Source: Bacteroidia bacterium | GTDB taxonomy: Bacteria; Bacteroidota; Bacteroidia; J057 | Assembly (NCBI GenBank): GCA_041391665.1 | Contig: JAWKNO010000002.1 | Span: forward strand, 2,108,001 to 2,172,000 | DNA: 64,000 nucleotides | Direction of reading: 5' to 3' | In this document: positions 17,078-25,664 of the stretch, one piece after another | Layout of the letters: the number at the start of each line of letters is the position of its first letter | Numbering within the stretch: the stretch's first letter is position 1 | Program-made: the position numbers and the translations under genes | The notes under the pieces: model-generated | The model's input: the letters and a program-made list of their open reading frames with translations, nothing else | Databases searched by the model: none | What the model was told of the DNA's origin: nothing

Positions 17078-19000
17078 ATGACACATACCACTAACAGCCG
17101 TAAAGACGAGCAATGGTATCGCTTACTGATAGAAAATACACTTAATAAAAGTGCAGAGCACCGGAAAATTGTGCTTAGCGCATCCCTAAGAGGCTGTTAC
17201 GATTGGTATCCAATGGAAGACCTTATACATTGGGATGAACCTATGCACAATATATTTGGCATTCCGCTGGATTTCGAGGCAAACAGAAATGAATATTTTC
17301 TCAGCGTCCTGCACCCCGAGGATAAGCAAAGGCTTCAGCAGGAAATAAACCAGATATTAAAACAAGACGTTTCGAATAAGACCTTTAACCTTGAATATCG
17401 TATCATCCTTTCCGGGCAGGTAAGGAACATTCAATCTTCAGGATTTTTGCTACATGATTCTTCCGGAACCATTTATCGGATCATGGGTACATGTGAGGAT
17501 ATTACAGAAAGATTGGAGACCATTCAGATTTTGCAGGATCGGGAAACATTTCTTCAGACTATTTTTGACCAAAGCCTGAATGCAGTAATGGTTGCAGATG
17601 ACGAAGGTAACTACCTATCTGTCAATCCGGCTAGCGCACAATTGTTTGGGTATCCGATAGAGCAACTCTCTCGCATGAATGTGAGCGAATTGAAAACCAC
17701 CAACATCAAGGATAGTAAGACCCAGTACCATGAATTTCTGGAAAAAGGGAAGGAGATTGGCGAATTTTCTTTTACAAGGCCTGACGGAGAATTCCGCATA
17801 GCCCAATATTATGCGATTCGCATAGGTAAGGACTTCAACTTAAGTATACTGGCAGATATTACGGAACGAATTTTCGCTGAAACACAACTAAAAAAAACAA
17901 AAATAGAACTCGCGGAAATTACAGAGCGGTTTCAGTTATCCACCCATGCAGCCGGGGTTGGAATCTGGGATTGGAATATCCAAACCGATTATTTGTTTTG
18001 GGATGAAATGATGTTCACACTTTATGGCATTCAAAAAGAAGATTTTAAGAACACCGCGGAATCGTGGATTGAAAAAATTCACCCTGATGATATTTCATTG
18101 GCCCAACAAGAAATCACCCTGGCCTTAAAGGGAGAAAAAGCCTACAATACAGAGTTTAGAGTCATCTGGCCAGATCAATCCATTCACTATATAAAATCTC
18201 TGGCGACCGTACAACGCGATGAACTTGGAAAAGAAATACGAATGCTGGGCACCAACTGGGATATCACCCAGGAAAAGGAGGCTGAAAAACAAAAAATAAA
18301 GGCCAGACAGCTCGAACTGAAGAATAAAGAGCTGGAGCAATTTGCCTATATCGCTTCTCACGACTTAAAGGAGCCTTTACGCACCATTATGAGTTTTACA
18401 GGCCTGCTTAAAATTCGACTGGGAACAAATCTGGATCCGGAAATCAACGAATTGCTGGGGTTTATTTATCATGCAGGGGAAAAAATGGAAAAACTGATCA
18501 AAGGGCTGCTTGAATATTCCTATATCGGCATGAATAAAAATTTGATCGATATTGATCTCAACATTCTGGTTCAACAAGTCATAAATAGCCTTAGTGTACA
18601 AATTTCATCGACAAATACTGTTTTAGAAATCCATCATTTACCTGTAGTAAAAGGGTATGAAACAGAACTCTTTGTCATTTTCCAGAACCTGATTTCAAAT
18701 GCGATCAAGTTTCGCCATCAGGAAATCCCTCCCATCATTCGCATTTCAGCAAAAAAGGAGACGGATGAATGGGAAATTAGTATCTCCGATAATGGTATAG
18801 GTATTGAGCCTGAGTATCAGAAAAAAATCTTTGTCATTTTCCAAAGATTACATACTGACAGTGAGTATGAAGGCTCAGGAATAGGCCTTGCCCACTGTCA
18901 GAAAATTGCCCACCTGCATGGGGGGAAGATCTGGGTAGAATCAGAATATGGGAAAGGAAGCACATTTTATTTTACGATCTCCGACTTTATTGGAAATTAA
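17078..19000 (+). CDS. PAS-domain sensor histidine kinase
   Basis: A 640-residue soluble hybrid-less histidine kinase. Three PAS modules precede the kinase: PAS_3-like at about 35-145 (WDEPMHNIFGI, LHPEDKQRL), a second at 155-268 (FDQSLNAVMVADDEGNYLSVNPA) and a third at 285-398 (GIWDWNIQTDYLFWDE, IHPDDISLAQQ). HisKA holds His428 (IASHDLKEPLRT). The HATPase has N, G1 and G2 boxes (NLISNAIKFRH, SDNGIGIEP, GSGIGLAHCQKI). There are no transmembrane segments, so it senses an intracellular signal or works on a diffusible cue. No cognate regulator is linked. The start is the first ATG after a clear non-coding run. Confidence 0.92.
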   Translation: MTHTTNSRKDEQWYRLLIENTLNKSAEHRKIVLSASLRGCYDWYPMEDLIHWDEPMHNIFGIPLDFEANRNEYFLSVLHPEDKQRLQQEINQILKQDVSNKTFNLEYRIILSGQVRNIQSSGFLLHDSSGTIYRIMGTCEDITERLETIQILQDRETFLQTIFDQSLNAVMVADDEGNYLSVNPASAQLFGYPIEQLSRMNVSELKTTNIKDSKTQYHEFLEKGKEIGEFSFTRPDGEFRIAQYYAIRIGKDFNLSILADITERIFAETQLKKTKIELAEITERFQLSTHAAGVGIWDWNIQTDYLFWDEMMFTLYGIQKEDFKNTAESWIEKIHPDDISLAQQEITLALKGEKAYNTEFRVIWPDQSIHYIKSLATVQRDELGKEIRMLGTNWDITQEKEAEKQKIKARQLELKNKELEQFAYIASHDLKEPLRTIMSFTGLLKIRLGTNLDPEINELLGFIYHAGEKMEKLIKGLLEYSYIGMNKNLIDIDLNILVQQVINSLSVQISSTNTVLEIHHLPVVKGYETELFVIFQNLISNAIKFRHQEIPPIIRISAKKETDEWEISISDNGIGIEPEYQKKIFVIFQRLHTDSEYEGSGIGLAHCQKIAHLHGGKIWVESEYGKGSTFYFTISDFIGN

Positions 19001-19103
19001 GCATCCCAGCGCTCAGAAAACGCCCATTCTTCCAGAAATCGCAGTAGGTATTTTAATATCGGAATGATTAAGTAATTGGGAGAAATGCATCATTCCGTTC
19101 GGT

Positions 19104-20027
19104 TTAATAATGTTCATACCAGGCAAATTTTTCCTGGATGACCGTGTCTTTTTCCGCCTGAATATATTCCAGAAAATACCTGGCAACCGGAGAGAAGTTT
19201 TTGTCTTTCAACCAGATCAGGTTCCACGTCGATTTTATAGGAAACCCTTTCACAGAAATGATCTGCAAATCCCCATTGTTCAATTCATTTTTGATACCGA
19301 TCAATGGCATAATAGAATAACCCAAACCGGCGAGTACGGCCTGTTTTACCGCCTCATTGGAGGTGAGTTCCATATTTTTAGTGACAGGAAGCTGATTTTG
19401 GCGAATATAGTTTTCCATCGTACGCCGTGTACCGGAGCCCTCTTCCCGGTAAATCAACGGCAATTGCTCGAAAATCTGATTATTGTAGATCTTCCCATGA
19501 AAATCCCGCTCCGTATTGCCGATCAGAAACAGCTTATTCTGCATCAACTCAACATTCTGGATCTTCAAATTTTCAGGTAAAACAGAAACCAGCGAAAAAT
19601 CCACTTCATTATTTTCCAGACTTTCCACCACCTTCGCCTTATTGGTAACATCCATCTGGAGAGTTACACCGGAATGCAACTTCATGAAATCAGACAAAAA
19701 ATAAGGCATCACATATTTACCGGTGGAAACAATGGACAACTTCAGTTTCCCCGCAAGTTGCCCCTTATACGCACTGGTCTTTACATCTATCTCCGCTACT
19801 TCATTCAAAATTTTCTCTGCAGCAATAGCGATTTCCAATCCAAAATCAGTAACAAAGAGCTTCCGCCCTACGACTTCCGTCAAGGGGATATCAAACTGAT
19901 CCTGAAAATTTTTTAGCTGGATCGAAACTGCAGGCTGTGTCAAATGCAAACTCTCAGCAGCTTTCGTAACGCTTTTTGTCTGTGCTATTCTCAGGAATAC
20001 CTGTAACTGATGCAAAGTATAGTTCAT
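19104..20027 (-). CDS. LysR-type transcriptional regulator
   Basis: A 307-residue LTTR. The winged HTH is at 1-62 (LHQLQVFLRIAQTKSVTKAAESLHLTQPAVSIQLKNFQ) and the periplasmic-binding-like effector domain at 90-300. The sequence EEGSGTRRTMENYI resembles the effector pocket of the CbbR/CysB-like branch. It is divergent from isocitrate dehydrogenase with 93 bp between them, so it may control that gene and itself. An exact -7 box TATATTTG on the minus strand lies at 20052-20059, placing the start about 10 bases upstream of the ATG. The AT palindrome TTTATATAAA at 20036-20045 lies right at the start region and could be part of the binding site. The effector is unknown. Confidence 0.9.
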   Translation of the reverse strand: MNYTLHQLQVFLRIAQTKSVTKAAESLHLTQPAVSIQLKNFQDQFDIPLTEVVGRKLFVTDFGLEIAIAAEKILNEVAEIDVKTSAYKGQLAGKLKLSIVSTGKYVMPYFLSDFMKLHSGVTLQMDVTNKAKVVESLENNEVDFSLVSVLPENLKIQNVELMQNKLFLIGNTERDFHGKIYNNQIFEQLPLIYREEGSGTRRTMENYIRQNQLPVTKNMELTSNEAVKQAVLAGLGYSIMPLIGIKNELNNGDLQIISVKGFPIKSTWNLIWLKDKNFSPVARYFLEYIQAEKDTVIQEKFAWYEHY

Positions 20028-20051
20028 AAATTATTTTTATATAAATCATTA

Positions 20052-20059
20052 CAAATATA
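20052..20059 (-). promoter_or_regulatory. Predicted -7 box of the LysR gene
   Basis: The minus strand reads TATATTTG, an exact match to the Bacteroidota primary sigma -7 consensus TAnnTTTG, 24 bp from the LysR start codon. The position gives a short leader, as is common in this phylum. A -33 TTG was not clear. Confidence 0.5.
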
Positions 20060-20120
20060 AATAAAATTATATGAATCCTTTTACTGAATTTTGTCCCAAT
20101 AAATCAATCATCATTTAATT

Positions 20121-21557
20121 ATGAAAAGAATAACAGTAGCAAAAGGAGATGGAATCGGCCCTGAGATTATGGATGCCACGCTAAAAATCATTCTGGCAGC
20201 TGGAGCACAAATTGAAATAGATGAAATTGAAGTGGGGGAGAAAGTTTACCTCTCTGGCAACAACTCAGGCATCGCAAAATCTTCCTGGGACATTATCCGC
20301 AAAAACAAAATATTTCTGAAAGCGCCTATTACCACTCCCCAGGGCGGTGGATATAAAAGCCTGAATGTAAGCACACGTAAATTTCTCGGACTTTATGCCA
20401 ATATCCGCCCGTGCGTAAGCTTTCATCCTTTTATCAAAACCAAACACCCGGTAATGGATGTAGTCATTGTACGGGAAAACGAAGAAGACCTGTATGCAGG
20501 AATCGAACATCAGCAAACCGACGAAGTGGTTCAGTGTCTGAAACTCATCAGTCGCCCTGGTTGTGAAAAAATCGTACGGTATGCCTTTGAATATGCCCGA
20601 CAGTATGGACGCAAAAAAGTAACCTGCTTCACCAAAGACAATATCATGAAGCAGACCGATGGTTTGTTTCACAAAGTATTTGACGAAATCGCTCCCGAAT
20701 ATCCAGAGATTGAAAACGAACACTGGATCATTGATATCGGAGCTGCAAAACTGGCTGCTACCCCCGAAGTGTTTGACGTCATCGTGATGCCAAATCTCTA
20801 TGGCGATGTACTCTCTGACATAGCGGCTCAGATCACCGGCTCAGTCGGGTTGGCTGGCTCAGCCAACATCGGGCAGGAATGTGCCATGTTTGAGGCAATT
20901 CACGGTTCTGCGCCTACCATCGCAGGGCAAAATGTTGCCAACCCTTCAGGGCTGCTCCAGGGAGCTGTCTTGATGCTCAGCCATATCGGCCAAACAGAAA
21001 TTGCAGAGAAAGTACAAAATGCATGGCTAAAAACCATTGAAGACGGAATTCACACTGCCGATATCTATCAGGAAGATACCAGCAAAAAGAAGGTAGGAAC
21101 ACGGGAATTTGCAGATGCAGTCATTGCAAACCTGGGACAAAAACCCGTTCATTTGAAAGCGGCTTCCTATGAGAAAGAAGTTGCGATTAACCTGCCTAAA
21201 TATCAGCGGAAACCCTCTGCACAAAAAGAGCTGGTCGGTATCGATCTCTTTGTACAATCAACCGTAACCAACCCCAATCACCTCGCGAGTGAACTGCTGA
21301 AGCTGAATGCTGAGGATATCCAGCTTTCGATGATTACCAACCGAGGCATTATGGTTTGGCCTCATGGCTTTGAAGAAACCTTTTGTACAGACCACTGGCG
21401 CTGCCGATTCCAGGCAACAGAGGGAAAAAAGATTTCCAAAAAGCATATTATCGACCTGCTCAACAAATCCATTGACTACAATATTGACACCATTAAAACT
21501 GAAAATCTTTATGAGTTTAATGGCAAGTCTGCATTTTCTGTAGCTCAGGGGCAATAG
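20121..21557 (+). CDS. icd: NADP-dependent isocitrate dehydrogenase (C-terminally extended type)
   Basis: A 478-residue beta-decarboxylating dehydrogenase. GDGIGPEIMDATL (9-21), the substrate-binding STRKFLGLYANIRPC and IVRENEEDLYAGIEH, and VMPNLYGDVLSDIAAQITGSVGLAGSANIG are the family signatures; GSAPTIAGQNVANPSGLLQGAVLML follows. A C-terminal domain of about 140 residues after 335 (YQRKPSAQKELVGIDLFVQ) is present, as in the Thermus/Rickettsia-type IDH of similar length. It performs the isocitrate to 2-oxoglutarate step of the TCA cycle. Citrate synthase lies 6.6 kb away on the other strand. A divergent LysR gene may regulate it. NADP specificity is expected for this group but not proven here. 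Confidence 0.88.
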   Translation: MKRITVAKGDGIGPEIMDATLKIILAAGAQIEIDEIEVGEKVYLSGNNSGIAKSSWDIIRKNKIFLKAPITTPQGGGYKSLNVSTRKFLGLYANIRPCVSFHPFIKTKHPVMDVVIVRENEEDLYAGIEHQQTDEVVQCLKLISRPGCEKIVRYAFEYARQYGRKKVTCFTKDNIMKQTDGLFHKVFDEIAPEYPEIENEHWIIDIGAAKLAATPEVFDVIVMPNLYGDVLSDIAAQITGSVGLAGSANIGQECAMFEAIHGSAPTIAGQNVANPSGLLQGAVLMLSHIGQTEIAEKVQNAWLKTIEDGIHTADIYQEDTSKKKVGTREFADAVIANLGQKPVHLKAASYEKEVAINLPKYQRKPSAQKELVGIDLFVQSTVTNPNHLASELLKLNAEDIQLSMITNRGIMVWPHGFEETFCTDHWRCRFQATEGKKISKKHIIDLLNKSIDYNIDTIKTENLYEFNGKSAFSVAQGQ

Positions 21558-21590
21558 TTATTGACATAATCAACCTCCAATTTCCATTGT

Positions 21591-21791
21591 ATGAAAATTC
21601 TCCAAGCCATCAAATCTGCCATTATTCCTGCCTGTCTCGTATTCCTCTCAGCGGGAATTTATCTCTCCATCACCGATCCGAAGAGTATCATAAACAGCGG
21701 AATATTAGGCTTTTCTATCATCGCGCTTTGTCTGGCATTGCGAAGTATGGAGATAAAAACGATGGTGAATAGTCAACAAAAGATGAAGTAA
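21591..21791 (+). CDS. Small membrane protein, unknown function
   Basis: A 66-residue protein with two predicted hydrophobic helices (AIIPACLVFLSAGIYLSI at about 10-27 and IINSGILGFSIIALCLAL at 33-50) and a basic C-terminus. The ATG follows the icd stop by 33 bp on the same strand, so it could be co-transcribed, and the AlkB-like monooxygenase follows 69 bp later. No motif is recognisable. An out-of-frame reading from 21587 exists, but only this frame gives the helix-turn-helix membrane pattern. Confidence 0.5.
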   Translation: MKILQAIKSAIIPACLVFLSAGIYLSITDPKSIINSGILGFSIIALCLALRSMEIKTMVNSQQKMK

Positions 21792-21860
21792 GCCCATGTA
21801 GCTTTCAATAAATAAAACCCCGGGTATTGAGATTTTTGATTTCCCTGATTATCTTAGAAC

Positions 21861-22898
21861 ATGAAAGATCTCAAATATCTTCTCGCATATCTCGTACCCG
21901 GGGTAATTTTCCTCTCCCTTTATCTTCGCGGAAACTGGGTTTTCCTTGCGATTGCGGTACTATTTGGAGTCGTACCGTTGCTGGAGCAGTTTATCTCCGG
22001 CACGGAGGAGAACCTGCCACCAGAAATAGAAGAACAAAACAAAAATCGCAGGTTATTTGATTTATTGCTGTACCTCAATCTGCCCATCCAGTACGGATTA
22101 TTGGGTTATTTTCTGTTTGTGTTCCGCACAGAAACCCTCACCCCATGGGAGATGGCAGGCATGATTTTGAGTATGGGAATGGCCTGTGGCTCTCTCGGTA
22201 TCAATGTCGCGCATGAGCTGGGGCACCGGGCAAAAAAATCAGAGCAACGCATGGCGCAGGCTCTTCTGCTGACTTCGCTGTATATGCATTTTTTTATCGA
22301 ACACAACCGCGGTCACCACAAATATGTAGCCACCCCTTTAGACCCCGCTACTGCACGAAAGGGTGAAACCGTTTACGCATTCTGGTTTCGGTCTATCAGT
22401 GGCGGTTATCTTTCTGCATGGAAACTGGAAAAACAAAGGCTGCTAAAACTCGGTAAGCCTTTTGTATCCTTTGACAACCAGATGATATGGTTTCAGTTGA
22501 TCGAGCTGGTTTTTGTGGGAATGATTGGCCTGATATTCGGGCTGCCAGCGATGTTTGCTTTCCTTGGTGCAGCGTTGGTCGGCATCATCGAGTTAGAAAC
22601 CGTCAATTACCTCGAACATTACGGATTGATGCGGAAGGAGGTCAGTGCAGGCGTATATGAAAGAGTTTTGCCCAGGCATTCGTGGAATACCAACCGTACG
22701 GTGGGCCGTATCTTATTGTATGAACTTACGCGCCACTCAGACCATCATTTTCTGGCAAGCCGCAAGTATCAGGTGCTCAGGCATTTTGAGGAAAGTCCAC
22801 AACTGCCCCAAGGCTATCCGGGTATGATGATACTGACTTTAATTCCGCCTGTATGGTTTCGGATCATGCACCGACAACTCCATAAAATAGAGGCTTAA
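21861..22898 (+). CDS. AlkB-type alkane 1-monooxygenase / membrane di-iron hydroxylase
   Basis: A 345-residue integral membrane non-heme di-iron enzyme. All histidine boxes of the AlkB group are present: HELGH (118-122), EHNRGHH (147-153) and RHSDHH (291-296), plus the AlkB-specific NYLEHYGL (249-256). Hydrophobic helices occupy about 5-40, 68-90, 95-115 and 205-245. Family reaction: terminal hydroxylation of alkanes, fatty acids or related chains with electrons from rubredoxin. No rubredoxin or rubredoxin reductase is linked, so an electron donor must be encoded elsewhere. It overlaps dapF tail-to-tail in a TTAA tetranucleotide. Substrate range is not predictable from sequence. Confidence 0.9.
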   Translation: MKDLKYLLAYLVPGVIFLSLYLRGNWVFLAIAVLFGVVPLLEQFISGTEENLPPEIEEQNKNRRLFDLLLYLNLPIQYGLLGYFLFVFRTETLTPWEMAGMILSMGMACGSLGINVAHELGHRAKKSEQRMAQALLLTSLYMHFFIEHNRGHHKYVATPLDPATARKGETVYAFWFRSISGGYLSAWKLEKQRLLKLGKPFVSFDNQMIWFQLIELVFVGMIGLIFGLPAMFAFLGAALVGIIELETVNYLEHYGLMRKEVSAGVYERVLPRHSWNTNRTVGRILLYELTRHSDHHFLASRKYQVLRHFEESPQLPQGYPGMMILTLIPPVWFRIMHRQLHKIEA

Positions 22899-23698
22899 AT
22901 ATTGATTTCGCCTTCAAATACAAAAGTTGCCGGCCCCTGAAGAAAAACCTGTTCTTCGGCTGTTCCTATATTTTTGACTTCTACTGCCAGATTTCCGCCG
23001 GGAGTTTCAACCGCTACTTTGGAAATAGCCGATCCCTGGTTGTGGGTAGTTAAATGTGCATAAGCACAGGCCGTGACTCCTGTACCACAACTCAGCGTTT
23101 CATCCTCCACCCCTCGTTCATAGGTTCTTACCTTCAGGTGACCTGCGTCCACGACATTTACAAAATTCACATTGGTACCCCCGATGTCTGTAAACCTTTC
23201 GCTATAGCGAATGGTGCGACCTTCGCCAAACACATCAATCCCGGCCACAGGCTTTTGCGAAAAATGTACATAATGCGGAGAACCGGTATTCAGCCAGAAG
23301 GTTGTTTCTGCAAGCTGTTGAAAACCCTGAGGCTGAATCATTTCCAGGCTTACAATTCCATTTCCGATGGTAGCGTGATGTACACCATCCACCGCGTCAA
23401 ATCGATATACTTCCCGGCGAATACCTAAATCATGGGCAAAAGCTACCAAACAACGGCCACCGTTGCCACACATCGTGCTTTCACGACCGTCGCTGTTGAA
23501 GTACACCATGCGAAAGTCGTAGGATGATGAAGGGCTTAAGAGAATAAACCCGTCAGCGCCAATGCCAAACCTACGGTTACACAAAAAAGCAATCTGCTTC
23601 TGGGTAAAAACATCCGTGAATTTGCCCTCACGGTTGTCTGCCATAACAAAATCATTGCCCGTACCCTGATACTTATAGAATGGAAGATTCATGCGCAT
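22895..23698 (-). CDS. dapF: Diaminopimelate epimerase
   Basis: A 267-residue DapF. It isomerises LL- to meso-diaminopimelate for lysine and peptidoglycan synthesis in the cytoplasm. The two catalytic cysteines are in STMCGNGGRC (about 76-85) and ETLSCGTGVTACA (about 209-221); FYKYQGTGNDFVMAD at the N-terminus and GGTNVNF are standard. The start may be the ATG at 23698 or the one two codons later at 23692 (MNLPFYKYQGTGNDF), which fits family N-termini slightly better. An exact minus-strand -7 box lies at 23711-23718, which leaves a very short leader and agrees with either start. Confidence 0.95.
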   Translation of the reverse strand: MRMNLPFYKYQGTGNDFVMADNREGKFTDVFTQKQIAFLCNRRFGIGADGFILLSPSSSYDFRMVYFNSDGRESTMCGNGGRCLVAFAHDLGIRREVYRFDAVDGVHHATIGNGIVSLEMIQPQGFQQLAETTFWLNTGSPHYVHFSQKPVAGIDVFGEGRTIRYSERFTDIGGTNVNFVNVVDAGHLKVRTYERGVEDETLSCGTGVTACAYAHLTTHNQGSAISKVAVETPGGNLAVEVKNIGTAEEQVFLQGPATFVFEGEINI

Positions 23699-23710
23699 TA
23701 TTTACAAAAA

Positions 23711-23718
23711 CAAAGATA
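23711..23718 (-). promoter_or_regulatory. Predicted -7 box of dapF
   Basis: The minus strand reads TATCTTTG, an exact TAnnTTTG match, about 13 bp upstream of the 23698 ATG. Together with the plus-strand box at 23761-23768 it makes a compact divergent promoter region between dapF and the MFS transporter. Confidence 0.5.
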
Positions 23719-23760
23719 CTTTTATTTGAGGAATACATCGGAAAATAAAGCCGTAGCAGG

Positions 23761-23768
23761 TATCTTTG
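23761..23768 (+). promoter_or_regulatory. Predicted -7 box of the MFS transporter gene
   Basis: TATCTTTG on the plus strand is an exact TAnnTTTG match 19 bp before the transporter ATG at 23788. The -33 element is not clear at the usual spacing. Confidence 0.5.
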
Positions 23769-23787
23769 CGCGTCAAAATTACTTTTT

Positions 23788-25044
23788 ATGACTGAAGTCG
23801 CAAACAAACCTGACCGCGGATCGATTCTTTCTATTTTCCTGACAGTTTTTATAGACATGCTGGGAGTAGGAATTATCATTCCGGTAATACCCGCTTTATT
23901 TTTTGATGAAAGCAGTCAATTTTTTTCTTCGGATTTTTCCCATGAAATGAGATCCATCCTGTACGGGTTTCTCATTGCCGCATATCCTTTTATGCAGTTT
24001 TTTGGCGCGCCGGTATTGGGGGCATTGTCAGACAGACATGGCAGAAAACCGTTGCTTTCTATTTCTTTGATAGGCACAGCCGTTGGCTATCTGCTGTTTG
24101 CCGTAGCGATCATGACCCAGAATATCTGGTTGTTATTTGCCAGCAGGATGTTGCCGGGTTTTATGGGGGGGAATATTTCGATTTTACTTTCTGCCATTGC
24201 GGATGTGAGCGATGCAAAATCCAAAACACAAAATTTTGGGCTGGTGGGTATGGCTTTTGGTATTGGTTTTATTCTGGGACCAGCTATTGGTGGGATTTTG
24301 GCAGATAGTACTGTGGTTAGTTGGTTTGATCACGAAACCCCCTTCTGGTTTACGGCAGCCCTCACTATCATCAATACCCTGCTGGTTCACTTTCGTTTTA
24401 AGGAAACATTAAAGGAGAAGCAGGAAAGTGAAATCAGCTTGGCAAAAGGCTTTAAAAATATCGCGACATCCATGACTTCACCACGTTTACGGGTGATCTT
24501 TACAGTTGTATTGTTGCTTTCTCTGGGCTTTTCATTTTTCACCCAGTTTTTCTCTGTCCTGCTGATTGACAAATTTGGTTTTACAGAAAAAAACATCGGG
24601 CTTGTTTTTGGTTGGGTAGGTATTTGGCTGGCATTTACCCAGGGATTTACGGTCAGGAAGTTGAGCAAGAAATTTTCTTCCCGGCAAATTCTGAACTTTA
24701 CACCATTTTTTCTTGGGATAGCACTCGCGACGATATTGATCCCGGACCAGGCATGGTGGCTGTTTGTCATTACGCCTTTTACGGCATCTTTTCAGGGAAT
24801 TACCGCACCTAACCTCACAACTGTGATTTCAGAGCAGGCTACCGCACGACAGCAGGGAGAGATTTTGGGTATTAATCAATCGGTACAATCGCTGGGTCAG
24901 ATGATACCACCTGTAATTGCCGGATATCTGAATACGTTGAATGGAAATTTTCCAATACTGGCGGCAGCGGCTTTTACTTTGTGTGGGGGCCTGGTGTATG
25001 TTTTCGTATTCCAGAAAAAAAATCCTGCTACAATCCCTGCATAG
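23788..25044 (+). CDS. MFS transporter, TetA/drug:H+ antiporter-1-like
   Basis: A 418-residue, 12-helix major facilitator. The cytosolic loop motif A is GALSDRHGRKPLL (about 77-89), and MLPGFMGGNISILLSAIADV and GMAFGIGFILGPAIGGIL resemble the TetA/MdtG branch of multidrug and tetracycline efflux carriers. It sits alone between dapF and a convergent lipoprotein gene; its last 17 bp overlap that gene's 3' end. No regulator (for example tetR) is adjacent. Drug specificity should not be assumed: chromosomal members of this branch in Bacteroidota mostly have unknown substrates. Confidence 0.85.
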   Translation: MTEVANKPDRGSILSIFLTVFIDMLGVGIIIPVIPALFFDESSQFFSSDFSHEMRSILYGFLIAAYPFMQFFGAPVLGALSDRHGRKPLLSISLIGTAVGYLLFAVAIMTQNIWLLFASRMLPGFMGGNISILLSAIADVSDAKSKTQNFGLVGMAFGIGFILGPAIGGILADSTVVSWFDHETPFWFTAALTIINTLLVHFRFKETLKEKQESEISLAKGFKNIATSMTSPRLRVIFTVVLLLSLGFSFFTQFFSVLLIDKFGFTEKNIGLVFGWVGIWLAFTQGFTVRKLSKKFSSRQILNFTPFFLGIALATILIPDQAWWLFVITPFTASFQGITAPNLTTVISEQATARQQGEILGINQSVQSLGQMIPPVIAGYLNTLNGNFPILAAAAFTLCGGLVYVFVFQKKNPATIPA

Positions 25045-25537
25045 GTTCCGGTTCGACTTCGAAAATCCGGGCTTCAATATTTACGACTCCATACACTTTT
25101 TCCTCACTATCGTCATTGGCATAGAGGCGAAGGGTATAATTGCCAGCCCTGAGTTCTAATTCAGGAATAGCAATATGGGTAAGTGTATAGTCAATTTCAT
25201 TTTCCTCCGGCATTCCCAGCCATTCACCTTCTTCTTTGAGAATGACATTAGTCGTAAATTCTCTCACATTGTGTTGCTGGTCTTCGAGTACAATAAACAG
25301 CGGAAGATTGTTGCGGGTAATCCCCACATAATAGGTTATCACCAGTTCAAGCATACCATTAATGGAATCTTGAACGGGAGGGACAACAACATTAAACTCG
25401 CAGGGTTCAGAGTAAAACAGCTCGTAATTAGCCAGCTTAACTTCACCTTTCCATACAGGACGGATCTCTCCACATCCAAGGGAAAGGATCAGGAAGAACG
25501 TCAATAGATACTTATTGGAGAGGTGGTATTTGGTCAT
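25028..25537 (-). CDS. Lipoprotein, possibly GldH-like (gliding/T9SS-associated)
   Basis: A 169-residue lipoprotein with a type II signal peptide and lipobox LSLGC, acylated at Cys22. The body has the pattern of GldH lipoproteins: a hydrophobic strand set (LELVITYYVGITRNNLPLFIVLED), a TTNVILKEEGEWLGMP-like turn, and GNYTLRLYANDDSEEKVYG. GldH is one of the lipoproteins needed for gliding and type IX secretion in Flavobacterium. Similarity is at the pattern level only, so the name is tentative. The gene is convergent with the MFS gene (17-bp overlap) and separated from accA by about 130 bp. Confidence 0.6.
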   Translation of the reverse strand: MTKYHLSNKYLLTFFLILSLGCGEIRPVWKGEVKLANYELFYSEPCEFNVVVPPVQDSINGMLELVITYYVGITRNNLPLFIVLEDQQHNVREFTTNVILKEEGEWLGMPEENEIDYTLTHIAIPELELRAGNYTLRLYANDDSEEKVYGVVNIEARIFEVEPEPMQGL

Positions 25538-25664
25538 GATTTTCCGGGCTTCTAAAAAAGCACAACCAAAAATAATACATGTAGAGGAAATACTAAAGCG
25601 GTAGACAAATTAATTCTCAATCCGCAACACGAAATATGCGAAAAAGGGAAATTTACGTATAAAA

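Noticed and set aside
23788..25044. Calling the MFS gene a tetracycline resistance gene.
   Set aside because: TetA-like motifs alone do not define the substrate, and no tetR-type regulator or resistance context is present.
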